Shown here piece after piece: positions 1-6,810 of a stretch of DNA of 13,250 nucleotides. The DNA is taken from NCBI GenBank assembly GCA_009785875.1, contig WQUF01000183.1, positions 1 through 13,250 on the forward strand. The letters run 5' to 3'. The position numbers and the translations under genes are program-made. Within the stretch, counting starts at the first letter, position 1. Every line of letters begins with the position of its first letter. Below the pieces are notes generated by a model that saw nothing but the letters and a program-made list of their open reading frames with translations, was not told the DNA's origin and searched no databases. Source of the DNA: Oscillospiraceae bacterium (GTDB taxonomy: Bacteria; Bacillota; Clostridia; Clostridiales; Clostridiaceae).

Positions 1-885
1 AGTAGGATTCAGAATACATTTAACTGGATAGACAAGATATGTGATTTGATTCCTAATCCAAAGCTAAATATAGAAGTTGGAAAATTCGATGTGCAAATGA
101 TGATTAATCCTAATATTCAAGGTACAGATTATCAACAAGGTCAAGGTTTTGGTTATTATGATGTTCGACATTATGTATTTGCAAGAGACGAATACACATG
201 CCAAATATGCAAGAAAAAAGAAGGTATTCTAGTTCAACATCATATTATACGAAGACGAGATGGAGGAAGTGATAGAGCTGATAACTTGGTTACTCTGCAT
301 GATAAATGTCATGAGATGTTTCATCAAGGAAAAGTAAGAGCTGATTTCAAGAAATTGAAGCAATACAAAGAACCACCATTTATGAATTCTATAAGAAAAA
401 GAATATGCAAAAGATATCCAGAAGCTAAAGTATGTTACGGAAGTTTTACAAAACCAAAGCGTATAGAGTTAGGACTTGAGAAGACACATTATAATGACGC
501 AATTGCAATATCAAATCCAAGTTGTATAAGGGAAAATTGGAATGAATACCTAAAGATAAAACAATTCAGGAAGAAGAAACGTAGCTTGCATGAGTCGATT
601 CCAAGAAAAGGACACAAGGTTAAGAACATAGTTCAAAAGAGAAATAAGAAAAACACTAAATCAGTTGGGGAATGGAATCTTGGAGATAAAGTTCTGTTTG
701 ATAGCAAAATAGGATTTTTAACAGGATTCACAGGCAAAAAAGGAGCATATATCAAATCAATCAATGATGAATATTTGACTTTATCAGGTAAGAACTACAA
801 GCAAGTTCCACTAAAATCATTAAGTCTAATCAATCATAATAACAATTGGTTAATAGAAAACCAAAAAGAAAGGTCGGTCAAATGA
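1..885 (+). CDS. iscB: IscB-type RNA-guided HNH/RuvC nuclease, C-terminal part (5' truncated by window edge)
   Basis: The frame is open from base 1, so the start lies outside the window; a TTG at 46 is internal. Counting from the first codon in the window, IEVGKFD at about 24-30 matches RuvC-II with its acidic Glu (E25). An HNH domain follows: zinc-type Cys pair C67/C70, the His-His pair at 80-81, Asn95 in NLVTLH, and C103/H104/H108. THYNDAIAI at about 162-170 supplies the RuvC-III His and Asp. A basic linker and a small beta-rich C-terminal domain (GDKVLF, GFLTGF) follow, as in the target-interaction region of IscB. By family knowledge IscB is the OMEGA nuclease ancestral to Cas9; it cuts double-stranded DNA guided by an omegaRNA usually encoded just upstream of iscB. 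The PLMP domain, RuvC-I and the omegaRNA would lie outside the window. All catalytic residues visible here are intact. An HNH enzyme from another IS605-associated family is much less likely. Confidence 0.88.
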   Translation, partial: SRIQNTFNWIDKICDLIPNPKLNIEVGKFDVQMMINPNIQGTDYQQGQGFGYYDVRHYVFARDEYTCQICKKKEGILVQHHIIRRRDGGSDRADNLVTLHDKCHEMFHQGKVRADFKKLKQYKEPPFMNSIRKRICKRYPEAKVCYGSFTKPKRIELGLEKTHYNDAIAISNPSCIRENWNEYLKIKQFRKKKRSLHESIPRKGHKVKNIVQKRNKKNTKSVGEWNLGDKVLFDSKIGFLTGFTGKKGAYIKSINDEYLTLSGKNYKQVPLKSLSLINHNNNWLIENQKERSVK

Positions 886-934
886 CCGAATGTAATTCAT
901 CTCACCACCTGCGGAGGTGGGAGAATTCTTACAT
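874..934 (+). other. Two abutting hairpins at the 3' end of iscB; candidate transposon right-end structure
   Basis: Hairpin 1 pairs TCGGTC (874-879) with GACCGA (884-889) around the loop AAAT, and contains the iscB stop codon. Hairpin 2 starts at the next base: ATGTAA (890-895) pairs with TTACAT (929-934), then an internal loop, then TCTC (900-903) with GAGA (921-924), a bulged A, and CCACCT (905-910) with AGGTGG (915-920) around the loop GCGG. No U-tract follows, which argues against an intrinsic terminator. A subterminal hairpin recognised by a Y1 transposase is the best reading; a structured RNA 3' end is an alternative. Confidence 0.55.
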
Positions 935-1054
935 ATAGAGGTTAAATATTCATCCAGATGGATACTTTGATGGGCAAAACTTAAATTTTGCAGTGAGCTA
1001 TGAAATAATACTCGATTTTCTGGGAAATCTTCTCCTTTAAAATAATTAAATTTG

Positions 1055-1063
1055 TGTTATACT
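1055..1063 (+). promoter_or_regulatory. Extended -10 promoter for the small paralog pair
   Basis: TG-T-TATACT (1055-1063) is a good extended -10 element 36 bases before the ATG at 1099. The -35 region (around 1035-1041) is poor, which is common for extended -10 promoters. A ribosome binding site, AAGGAG, follows at about 1085-1090. Confidence 0.5.
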
Positions 1064-1098
1064 AAAGATAAATATATATCAAAAAAGGAGAGATAATA

Positions 1099-1326
1099 AT
1101 GTATTTGTCTATGCAAGATATTATTAATAAATATAACGGGCAATGGGTCTTTTTGATCAATTGTAAAGTAGATGATAACGATGAAATCATCGGTGGAGAA
1201 GTAGTGCTTAATGATAAGCTAAGAGACAAAGTAATTAGTGAAATGGAATCATATCTTTTTGAAGAAAGTGACACTATTTTAACTTATGTGGGAAAAATTC
1301 CAGAAGGGATAAGTTTATTACTATGA
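1099..1326 (+). CDS. Small acidic protein of unknown function (paralog 1 of a tandem pair)
   Basis: This is a 75-residue protein with no signal peptide or membrane segment. The ATG is preceded by AAGGAG at about 9 bases. Its sequence runs IINKYNGQWVFLINCK near the N-terminus, then IGGEVV, and ends TYVGKIPEGISLLL. The next gene (1402-1659) shares the same core (KY-G-WVF-INCK, IGGEVV, TYVGK), so the two are a duplicated pair. Conservation between the copies is the main evidence that both are real. I do not recognise a named domain. Similar short proteins with a G-x-WV core and a gGeVv strand seem to occur in clostridia and other bacteria, sometimes beside retropepsin-like proteases, but no such protease is seen here. 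Function unknown. Confidence 0.75.
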   Translation: MYLSMQDIINKYNGQWVFLINCKVDDNDEIIGGEVVLNDKLRDKVISEMESYLFEESDTILTYVGKIPEGISLLL

Positions 1327-1401
1327 GACAGAGCAGTTTAAAGATGGGAGTTTCCGGTGGTAATCTTCCTAGAAATTATAGATTAAGTAGGTGAGATACT
1401 A

Positions 1402-1659
1402 ATGTACATGACCAGACAAGAAATTATTGAAAAATATGATGGATATTGGGTATTCATGATCAATTGTAAAGAAGGAGAATATGGTGAAACTATTGGTGGA
1501 GAAGTAGTCATTCATAGTAAGAACATGAATGAGGCTCTTGATGGCATAGAAATATATAGCAATGAAGAAAACACTCTTATAACATATGTAGGAAAACCAC
1601 CATATCCTTTGCTATTAACTATGGTGCAAAAAAACAATACACTTGAGGTGTCACCGTGA
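1402..1659 (+). CDS. Small protein of unknown function (paralog 2 of a tandem pair)
   Basis: This is an 85-residue paralog of the protein encoded at 1099-1326. It shares IIEKYDGYWVFMINCK, IGGEVV and ITYVGK at matching positions; identity is roughly 40-50% over the first 65 residues, judged by eye. The C-terminus diverges after the TYVGK strand and is about 10 residues longer (PPYPLLLTMVQ onward). The ATG at 1402 has AGGTGA at 1389-1394, 7 bases upstream. The 75-base gap after paralog 1 holds no terminator or clear promoter, so the pair is probably cotranscribed from the 1055-1063 promoter. The stop codon lies inside the stem of the following terminator. Function unknown. Confidence 0.75.
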   Translation: MYMTRQEIIEKYDGYWVFMINCKEGEYGETIGGEVVIHSKNMNEALDGIEIYSNEENTLITYVGKPPYPLLLTMVQKNNTLEVSP

Positions 1660-1673
1660 CACACCAATTTTTT
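1648..1673 (+). terminator. Intrinsic terminator of the small paralog pair
   Basis: GTGTCA (1648-1653) pairs with TGACAC (1657-1662) around a CCG loop. The bases ACCAA and then six T (1668-1673) follow. The stem includes the stop codon of the second paralog. The 6-bp stem is short and the T-run is slightly offset, so strength is uncertain. Confidence 0.5.
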
Positions 1674-1689
1674 ATACTCTTGAACTACG

Positions 1690-1729
1690 AAAAAAATAAC
1701 CCCAAGCTTAAGACAGTCAACCTAGGGTT
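1690..1729 (-). terminator. Intrinsic terminator of the ABC importer operon
   Basis: On the minus strand AACCC (1729-1725) pairs with GGGTT (1702-1698). The stem extends inward through about six more pairs including G-U wobbles. It is followed by A and then a run of seven T (1696-1690). It lies 11 bases past the ATPase stop codon, where the end of the operon is expected. Confidence 0.75.
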
Positions 1730-1740
1730 CACATTTAATT

Positions 1741-2526
1741 CTAATTAGAATTATATCTTTCAAGAAATCTTTTAGTCCTTTCATTTTTAGGATTGACAAA
1801 CACATCATCTGGAGTACCGCATTCCACCACTACCCCATCATCCATAAAGATTATCTTATCTGCAACATTCTGTGCAAACCACATCTCATGGGTGACGATG
1901 ATCATAGTCGTCCTTTTTTCTGCTAAACCTCGAATTACCTTCAAAACCTCACCTGTTAGCTCTGGATCCAATGCTGAAGTTGGCTCATCAAAGCACAGAA
2001 TATCCGGTTTAAGTGCTAAAGCTCTAGCTATAGCAACTCTCTGCTGTTGACCTCCAGACAGTTGATATGGATAGCTATCCTTTTTTGAAGCTAGACCAAC
2101 CTGATCTAAGAGGCTCATCCCTTCCTTATTGATTTTCTCCAAAATGCTCTTCTTATTTTTACTAAAATCCTTATCTTCTTTTGCTAAGAGTTCACGAGCT
2201 AATATAACATTTTTAAACGCAGTATACTGAGGAAATAAGTTAAATGATTGAAATACGAGACCAAAATGAAGCCTTTTCTGCCTTATGCTCTTCTCATTGT
2301 ATTTATTTTGATCCTCTGATGAAAATAAAGTCTCACCTCTTACTAAAATACTCCCTTCGTCCAACCTCTCTAAAAAATTTAAACAGCGCAATAGCGTGGT
2401 CTTACCGCTTCCAGAAGAGCCTATGATGGCAAGAGATTCCCCTTCTTCAAGTGAAAAATTGATGTTCTTTAAAACCTCATTCGGTCCGAATCGCTTTATT
2501 ACATTTTGAACTTCCAATATAGCCAT
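1741..2526 (-). CDS. Polar amino acid ABC importer, ATP-binding subunit
   Basis: This cytoplasmic ATPase (261 residues) powers the importer encoded with it. Visible motifs are Walker A GSSGSGKT (36-43), Q-loop VFQSFNLFP (Q93), signature LSGGQ (156-160), Walker B ILCFDE (176-181, catalytic E181), D-loop SALD and the switch His in VTHEM (H213). The overall sequence is that of the GlnQ/HisP/ArtP group of polar amino acid transporters. It is about 15-20 residues longer than the usual 240 because of a charged stretch (about 112-136, rich in Lys, Glu and Asp) between the Q-loop and the signature. It is the last gene of the three-gene operon, starting 9 bases after the permease stop, with GAGGGTG as ribosome binding site. 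The substrate cannot be told from the ATPase. Confidence 0.95.
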   Translation of the reverse strand: MAILEVQNVIKRFGPNEVLKNINFSLEEGESLAIIGSSGSGKTTLLRCLNFLERLDEGSILVRGETLFSSEDQNKYNEKSIRQKRLHFGLVFQSFNLFPQYTAFKNVILARELLAKEDKDFSKNKKSILEKINKEGMSLLDQVGLASKKDSYPYQLSGGQQQRVAIARALALKPDILCFDEPTSALDPELTGEVLKVIRGLAEKRTTMIIVTHEMWFAQNVADKIIFMDDGVVVECGTPDDVFVNPKNERTKRFLERYNSN

Positions 2527-2535
2527 GATTCACCC

Positions 2536-3186
2536 TCACGCCTTAAAATAATCTAATTTTCTTTCAAAATAACCAAATAACAATGTTAAAATTCCTACAA
2601 ACAACAAATAAAACGCTCCTGCATAAAATAACGGCCAGATCAAAGCCCTTGAGCTTACAAACTCTTCCGCAGATTTGATTATCTCTGTAACCATGATGAC
2701 ACGAGCAAGAGAAGTATCTTTAATAAGCGTTATGATCTCATTCGACATAGGAGCGAGGATTCTTTTAACAACCTGAAGCAAAATAACCCGGAAGAAAATT
2801 TGAAACTTAGTCATGCCCAGAACTTGTCCAGCTTCAAATTGACTGCGAGAAATATTTTCAATTCCACCACGGTATATTTCGCTAAAATAGCAGGAATAAT
2901 TAATCGTAAAAGCAATTATGACCGCATTGAAACGAAATGATGCTATAGGCACATGAAAAGCAATACCAGGCACATAAAAAATGATAAATATTTGGAGCAT
3001 AAGAGGTACTCCACGAATAATCCAAACAAAAGTTTTTGCAAGATAACGCAGAGGATAAAACTTCGACATTGATCCAAATGAAATCACAAGACCAAGCGGA
3101 AGTGCAAAAAGAAGCGTCAATGCAAAAATATTAAATGATGTTTTAAAACCATTAAGTAGATTTAATGTTACTTCCCAGAACTCCAT
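2536..3186 (-). CDS. Polar amino acid ABC importer, permease subunit
   Basis: This inner-membrane permease (216 residues) belongs to the HisM/GlnP (PAAT) type. Hydrophobic segments lie at about 16-38, 55-77, 86-104 and 184-206, with a further one likely near 145-165. The cytoplasmic EAA loop that docks onto the ATPase is visible at about 118-138 (EAGQVLGMTKFQIFFRV). As only one permease gene is present, it probably acts as a homodimer. It starts 23 bases after the receptor gene stop, with AAGGAG close upstream. Confidence 0.95.
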   Translation of the reverse strand: MEFWEVTLNLLNGFKTSFNIFALTLLFALPLGLVISFGSMSKFYPLRYLAKTFVWIIRGVPLMLQIFIIFYVPGIAFHVPIASFRFNAVIIAFTINYSCYFSEIYRGGIENISRSQFEAGQVLGMTKFQIFFRVILLQVVKRILAPMSNEIITLIKDTSLARVIMVTEIIKSAEEFVSSRALIWPLFYAGAFYLLFVGILTLLFGYFERKLDYFKA

Positions 3187-3209
3187 AAGTCTCCTTTTCT
3201 CTGTATTTA

Positions 3210-4013
3210 TTAAAATTTAGTTTCAGTGTCTAATTGGAGTGAATTCTCAAGATTATATTTTGTCGCTAAATCCTTCATTTTGCCTTCATTAAACAGTTCT
3301 ACCATCGCTTGGTTGACTTTCGCTGTTAAACTGCTCCCCTTTTTAAAGCCAATTGCATACTCTTCTGAGTCTAAAGTGATATTTGCTATAGCCAGGTCAG
3401 AATAATTTCCAGTGCCTACTAATTGCTTTGCAAGCAAAATATCCACAATAGCACAATCAACAGCACCAGACTTGACTTCAAGAAATGTATTTATCTGTGC
3501 CGCAGCAGTAACTAATTTGCCACTTGTTCCAACAGCATCTTTTGCAAAAGCTTCCCCTGCAGATCCTTTTTCAACTGCTGCAGCTTTGCCAACCAAATCG
3601 TCAACTGATTTGTAGCTATCAGCCTTACTTGCAGGTATAACAACACATTGCTGGTTTAGCATATAACCATAGCTGAAATCTACATAATCGCTTCTTTTTT
3701 TACCATCATCAGAAGAATTAGCTGTAAATCCATTCCAAATGCAGTCGATAGTTCCAGCATCCAGCTCTAAATATTTGCTGTCCCAATTGATCTCTTGAAA
3801 TTCCACCTTCATTCCAAGCTTCTCTCCAACAAGCTGAGCAAATTCAGTGTCAAAGCCAGTCCAATTTCCATTTGCATCCTTATAATTCATTGGCTCGTAA
3901 ATAGTCACTCCGCAAACGATCTTTGCTTGAGTCTTTCCATTGCACGATGTTAAAGCAGCCAGTATACTTAAAGTCATGATCAATAGAAGTAATTTGCATG
4001 TAATTTTCTTCAT
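3210..4013 (-). CDS. Polar amino acid ABC importer, substrate-binding lipoprotein
   Basis: This extracellular receptor (267 residues) captures the amino acid and delivers it to the permease. The N-terminus is a lipoprotein signal peptide: MKK, a hydrophobic stretch, and the lipobox LTSC with C24 as the lipidated residue. The mature part is a type II periplasmic-binding fold (SBP family 3). It shows YEPMNY, then GFDTEFAQLVGEKLG, the ligand carboxylate-binding Arg in KKRSDYVDFS (R107), and an Asp in CAIVDILLA (D191) where family members contact the amino group. These support an alpha-amino acid ligand. Which one cannot be read; family members bind Gln, Arg, His, cystine and others. It is the first gene of the operon, and AGGAGAG lies about 10 bases upstream of the start. 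Confidence 0.94.
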   Translation of the reverse strand: MKKITCKLLLLIMTLSILAALTSCNGKTQAKIVCGVTIYEPMNYKDANGNWTGFDTEFAQLVGEKLGMKVEFQEINWDSKYLELDAGTIDCIWNGFTANSSDDGKKRSDYVDFSYGYMLNQQCVVIPASKADSYKSVDDLVGKAAAVEKGSAGEAFAKDAVGTSGKLVTAAAQINTFLEVKSGAVDCAIVDILLAKQLVGTGNYSDLAIANITLDSEEYAIGFKKGSSLTAKVNQAMVELFNEGKMKDLATKYNLENSLQLDTETKF

Positions 4014-4065
4014 AATAAAACCACTCTCCTAAAATTTTAGCCCAATTGAAAAATTAATTAAATAA

Positions 4066-4095
4066 ATTATACATTACTTTATGATTATAAATCAA
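4066..4095 (-). promoter_or_regulatory. Promoter of the ABC importer operon
   Basis: On the minus strand TTGATT (4095-4090), an 18-base spacer and TATAAT (4071-4066) make a good sigma-A-type promoter about 50 bases upstream of the receptor start. Its -35 abuts the candidate -35 of the divergent gene to the right. Confidence 0.6.
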
Positions 4096-4124
4096 TTAAA
4101 TTAATGATTTATATGCTTTATAAT
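4096..4124 (+). promoter_or_regulatory. Candidate promoter of the DUF4139 gene
   Basis: TATAAT at 4119-4124 lies 17 bases after a weak -35 candidate TTAAAT (4096-4101). A second TATAAT overlaps at 4127-4132. Transcription from here would begin after 4130, which rules out a start codon at 4104 and supports the TTG at 4152. Confidence 0.4.
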
Positions 4125-4151
4125 ATTATAATAAATAAAGAGGTGTATGAA

Positions 4152-5717
4152 TTGAACAATAAAGAAATAATAAATATAAATTCTGTAATAAGCGATGTTA
4201 CAGTATATCTTTCAGGCGCACAGATAACTAGAAAGGCTACAGTACAGCTAGAATCCGGTAATACTATGCTGAAATTCGATATGCTGCCTATGTCCCTTAT
4301 ACCTGATAGTATACAAGTAATAGCAGAAGAAGGAGTAACAATTCAATCGGTAGAGCATAAAATAAATTATCTGGTTAAGGCAAAAAACACAGATGAGATT
4401 GAAAAGCTTAAACATGAACTTGAAAATCAGAGCGATAAAAAAACCTATGAGCAGAGCTTGCTTAAATTATGTGATCAGGAAGAACAGTTCTTACTTTCAA
4501 ACAGAAGCCTTGCTGGAAGCTATACTGGAATTAAAACTTTGGAATTAAAATCAGCAGCTGAGTTTTTTAGCACGAGCATGGAAAATATAAACAAAAAAAG
4601 AATTGAAATAAATAAAGCCATAACTAAGCTTGATGATGAAATCAGGAAAATCTCTAATGAGCTTGGTGTCTATAGTTCTCCTGAAAGCACGCCAGTGAGC
4701 GAAATAATTGTGAAGGTGTGCTCTGAAAATAGGAAGACAGCCTTAAGCCTTTCTTATTATGTGAATGATGCAGGTTGGACTCCTTTATATGATATACGTG
4801 CAAAGGATATAGACAGCGATATTCAGCTTGGATATAAGGCAAATGTATTTCAAAATACCAACGAGGATTGGCAGAATGTAATGCTCACCCTTTCCACAGC
4901 AAATCCATCTCATAGCGGTATTTGCCCTGAGCTTAAACCGTGGTATATTAATTTCGAAATGCCAGTGATGCGCAACCAATACAGAGCTTCTAATAACATG
5001 GTCCTAGCAAAGATGTCAATGGATTCTATAAAAGCAAGTGAACCACAGGCATCTTATGATGAAAGCGTAGAAGCTGCACCTAATCCTGTGACCGAGATAA
5101 ATGAATCTATGACCAGCATAGAATACAGCATTAGTGTACCTGCAAACATAGCATCAGGAAAAGATCCGCAGAATGTGGATATAATTATACATTCTCTTCC
5201 AGCAAAATACCATTACTTTAGTGTATGCAAACTCGATAAAGAAGTTTACCTTCTTGCAAAAATAAAGGATTGGGAGAATCTAAATCTTATTGCAGGTGAA
5301 GCAAGCATTTTCTTTAAGAACAGATATATTGGAAAAACATTTATAGATCCACGCCGTGCAGAGGAAGAAATCGAATTCTCATTAGGAACAGATAAATCCG
5401 TCATTGTAAAAAGGACTCGTGGTAAAGACTACACTGCTAAAGGAATTGTCCTTGGAAATACAAAAAACACACGGGAGTGGCTGATTACAGTTCGCAACTT
5501 AAAGAGCAATGCTATAGATATAAAGATCCTGGATCAAGTGCCAATAAGCATAAACAATCAAATACAAGTGGAAGTGCAGGAAATTTCAAATGCAGAATAT
5601 AATAAGGAAACGGGTATACTTACATGGAACCTTAACTTGGCACCTGCTTCATCAAAATCCATGACAATAAAGTATACTGTTGCACATCCAAGGGACAAAA
5701 TTGTGCTATTAGAATAA
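4152..5717 (+). CDS. DUF4140/DUF4139 domain protein (MuiA-like)
   Basis: This is a 521-residue protein from the TTG at 4152, chosen because GAGGTG (4140-4145) lies 6 bases upstream. An in-frame ATG at 4104 has no ribosome binding site and precedes the likely transcription start. The N-terminal domain (about 10-70) has the VTVYLSGAQITRKA pattern of DUF4140. A charged, probably coiled-coil region spans about 75-172. The C-terminal DUF4139 region starts with YYVNDAGWTPLYDIRA (about 202-217), then NEDWQNVMLTLSTANP (about 237-252), and ends with a TILTWNL-like strand region near TGILTWNLNLAP. No signal peptide or membrane segment is seen. Members are often called mucoidy inhibitor MuiA, after loosely related proteins; the biochemical role is unknown. 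It is transcribed away from the importer and towards the trp genes, with a 70-base gap to trpD that has no clear terminator. Confidence 0.85.
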   Translation: MNNKEIININSVISDVTVYLSGAQITRKATVQLESGNTMLKFDMLPMSLIPDSIQVIAEEGVTIQSVEHKINYLVKAKNTDEIEKLKHELENQSDKKTYEQSLLKLCDQEEQFLLSNRSLAGSYTGIKTLELKSAAEFFSTSMENINKKRIEINKAITKLDDEIRKISNELGVYSSPESTPVSEIIVKVCSENRKTALSLSYYVNDAGWTPLYDIRAKDIDSDIQLGYKANVFQNTNEDWQNVMLTLSTANPSHSGICPELKPWYINFEMPVMRNQYRASNNMVLAKMSMDSIKASEPQASYDESVEAAPNPVTEINESMTSIEYSISVPANIASGKDPQNVDIIIHSLPAKYHYFSVCKLDKEVYLLAKIKDWENLNLIAGEASIFFKNRYIGKTFIDPRRAEEEIEFSLGTDKSVIVKRTRGKDYTAKGIVLGNTKNTREWLITVRNLKSNAIDIKILDQVPISINNQIQVEVQEISNAEYNKETGILTWNLNLAPASSKSMTIKYTVAHPRDKIVLLE

Positions 5718-5726
5718 TCATATCAA

Positions 5727-5761
5727 TGAATATTGAATAATGAACATTGAACAATGAATAG
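5727..5761. repeat. Five tandem 7-bp repeats (TGAAYAN) before trpD
   Basis: The units are TGAATAT, TGAATAA, TGAACAT, TGAACAA and TGAATAG, exactly in phase from 5727 to 5761. All share TGAA-Y-A at positions 1-6 and vary only in the Y and the last base. The period of 7 is not a multiple of 3 and the region is not coding. The array fills half of the gap between the DUF4139 gene and trpD, and is followed by a T-run and the trpD ribosome binding site. Confidence 0.85.
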
Positions 5762-5787
5762 TAATTTTTTATACGAGGTGAATAATC

Positions 5788-6795
5788 ATGATAAAAGAAG
5801 CTATAATAACTCTTTCCAAAAGACAAGATTTAACTTATGAAACTGCTGAAGCTGCCATGCACGAAATCATGAATGGAGAAGCGTCTAATGTTCAAATGAG
5901 CGCATACCTTACTGCTTTAAGCTTAAAAGGAGAAACTATTGATGAGATAACAGCATCCGCTTCTTCTATGCGCAAGCATTGTATAAGGCTTTTGCACGAC
6001 GAAGATGCCCTTGAGATCGTTGGTACTGGAGGCGACGGTGCAAATACTTTCAATATATCTACTACTGCAGCAATCATCGTAGCAGCAGCTGGCATCCCAG
6101 TAGCAAAGCACGGGAACAGAAAAGCATCCAGCAAGTGCGGAGCAGCCGATGTACTGGAAGCACTTGGTGTAAATATCAACATCTCACCTGAAAAAAGTGC
6201 TATGTTATTAAAAAAGATAAATATTTGCTTTTTATATGCCCAAAACTATCACATAGCAATGAAGTATGTTGCGCCAATACGCCATGAATTAGGCATCAGA
6301 ACGGTATTCAATATTTTAGGACCGCTTACAAATCCGGCCGGTGCTAAGATGGAATTGATGGGCGTTTATGACTCAGAACTTGTAGAGCCATTAGCGCAAG
6401 TATTAAGCAATTTAGGTGTAAAAAATGCTATGGTAGTCCACGGCGAGGATGGATTAGATGAAATATCATTAAGTGCATCCACCATTGTATGTGAAGTGAA
6501 AAATGGTCAAATTCGCTCATACAAGATCACGCCTGAACAGTTCGGTTTTAAGAAGTGCTTAAAATCAGATTTACAGGGTGGATCACCTCCTGAGAATGCA
6601 GAGATACTAAGAACAATTTTAAAAGGCGAAAAGGGACCTAAATATGATGCTGCTGTTCTAAACGCTGCAGCTGCACTGTATATTTCAGGAAAATACGATT
6701 CAATGGAAGAATCAGTTGAAGTCGCAAGCTCTGTAATAGATAGCGGAAAAGCAATTGAGAAATTAAATGAATTCATATGCTATTCTAATCAATAA
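5788..6795 (+). CDS. trpD: Anthranilate phosphoribosyltransferase
   Basis: TrpD joins anthranilate to PRPP to give phosphoribosyl-anthranilate, the second step of tryptophan synthesis from chorismate. The protein (335 residues) has the usual length. It shows the PRPP loop GTGGDG (79-84), NISTTAA (89-95), KHGNR (107-111), SSKCGAADVLEALG, the anthranilate-side Arg in PIRHELGIRTVFN (R165), NILGPLTNP (175-183) and the metal-binding GLDE (222-225). The ATG has GAGGTG 7 bases upstream. It is the first gene of trpDCFBA here. It is the stand-alone form, not fused to a TrpG glutaminase as in enteric bacteria. No leader peptide, T-box or attenuator is visible in the 70 bases upstream. Confidence 0.97.
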   Translation: MIKEAIITLSKRQDLTYETAEAAMHEIMNGEASNVQMSAYLTALSLKGETIDEITASASSMRKHCIRLLHDEDALEIVGTGGDGANTFNISTTAAIIVAAAGIPVAKHGNRKASSKCGAADVLEALGVNINISPEKSAMLLKKINICFLYAQNYHIAMKYVAPIRHELGIRTVFNILGPLTNPAGAKMELMGVYDSELVEPLAQVLSNLGVKNAMVVHGEDGLDEISLSASTIVCEVKNGQIRSYKITPEQFGFKKCLKSDLQGGSPPENAEILRTILKGEKGPKYDAAVLNAAAALYISGKYDSMEESVEVASSVIDSGKAIEKLNEFICYSNQ

Positions 6796-6810
6796 TAAGA
6801 GGTGAATCCA

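Larger units (their letters stand above)
1..940 (+). mobile_element. Partial IS200/IS605-type element carrying iscB (right end approximate)
   Basis: IscB genes normally sit in IS200/IS605 superfamily elements whose ends carry subterminal hairpins rather than inverted repeats. Here the iscB stop is followed directly by a strong imperfect hairpin at 890-934, the expected position of the right-end recognition structure. No Y1 transposase (TnpA) is visible, so the element may be non-autonomous or tnpA may lie to the left. The right boundary is an estimate; no target-site duplication is expected for this family and the left end is not in the window. Confidence 0.5.

Noticed and set aside
46..885. 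TTG at 46 as the start of the nuclease gene
   Set aside because: The frame stays open to base 1 and the upstream residues fit the IscB pattern (SRIQNTFNWIDK), so the TTG is internal.
974..991. Perfect 6-bp hairpin GCAAAA/TTTTGC in the gap after the IscB element
   Set aside because: It is AT-rich, has no T-run after it, and such short stems are expected by chance in this base composition.
1344..1394. A 16-codon open frame (ATG to TGA) between the two small paralogs
   Set aside because: It has no ribosome binding site, and its end overlaps the ribosome binding site of paralog 2. No support beyond an open frame.
4104..4151. ATG at 4104 as the start of the DUF4139 protein
   Set aside because: No ribosome binding site, and it lies upstream of the likely transcription start. 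The TTG at 4152 has GAGGTG at the right distance and begins where family similarity begins.
5747..5775. Promoter for trpD from TTGAAC in the heptad array and TATACG
   Set aside because: Transcription would begin after the trpD ribosome binding site, leaving a nearly leaderless message; the -10 match is also poor.
5892..6182. Long antisense open frames over the trp, importer and other genes
   Set aside because: They run opposite well-supported genes, have low-complexity translations and lack ribosome binding sites; they are shadows of the coding strand.
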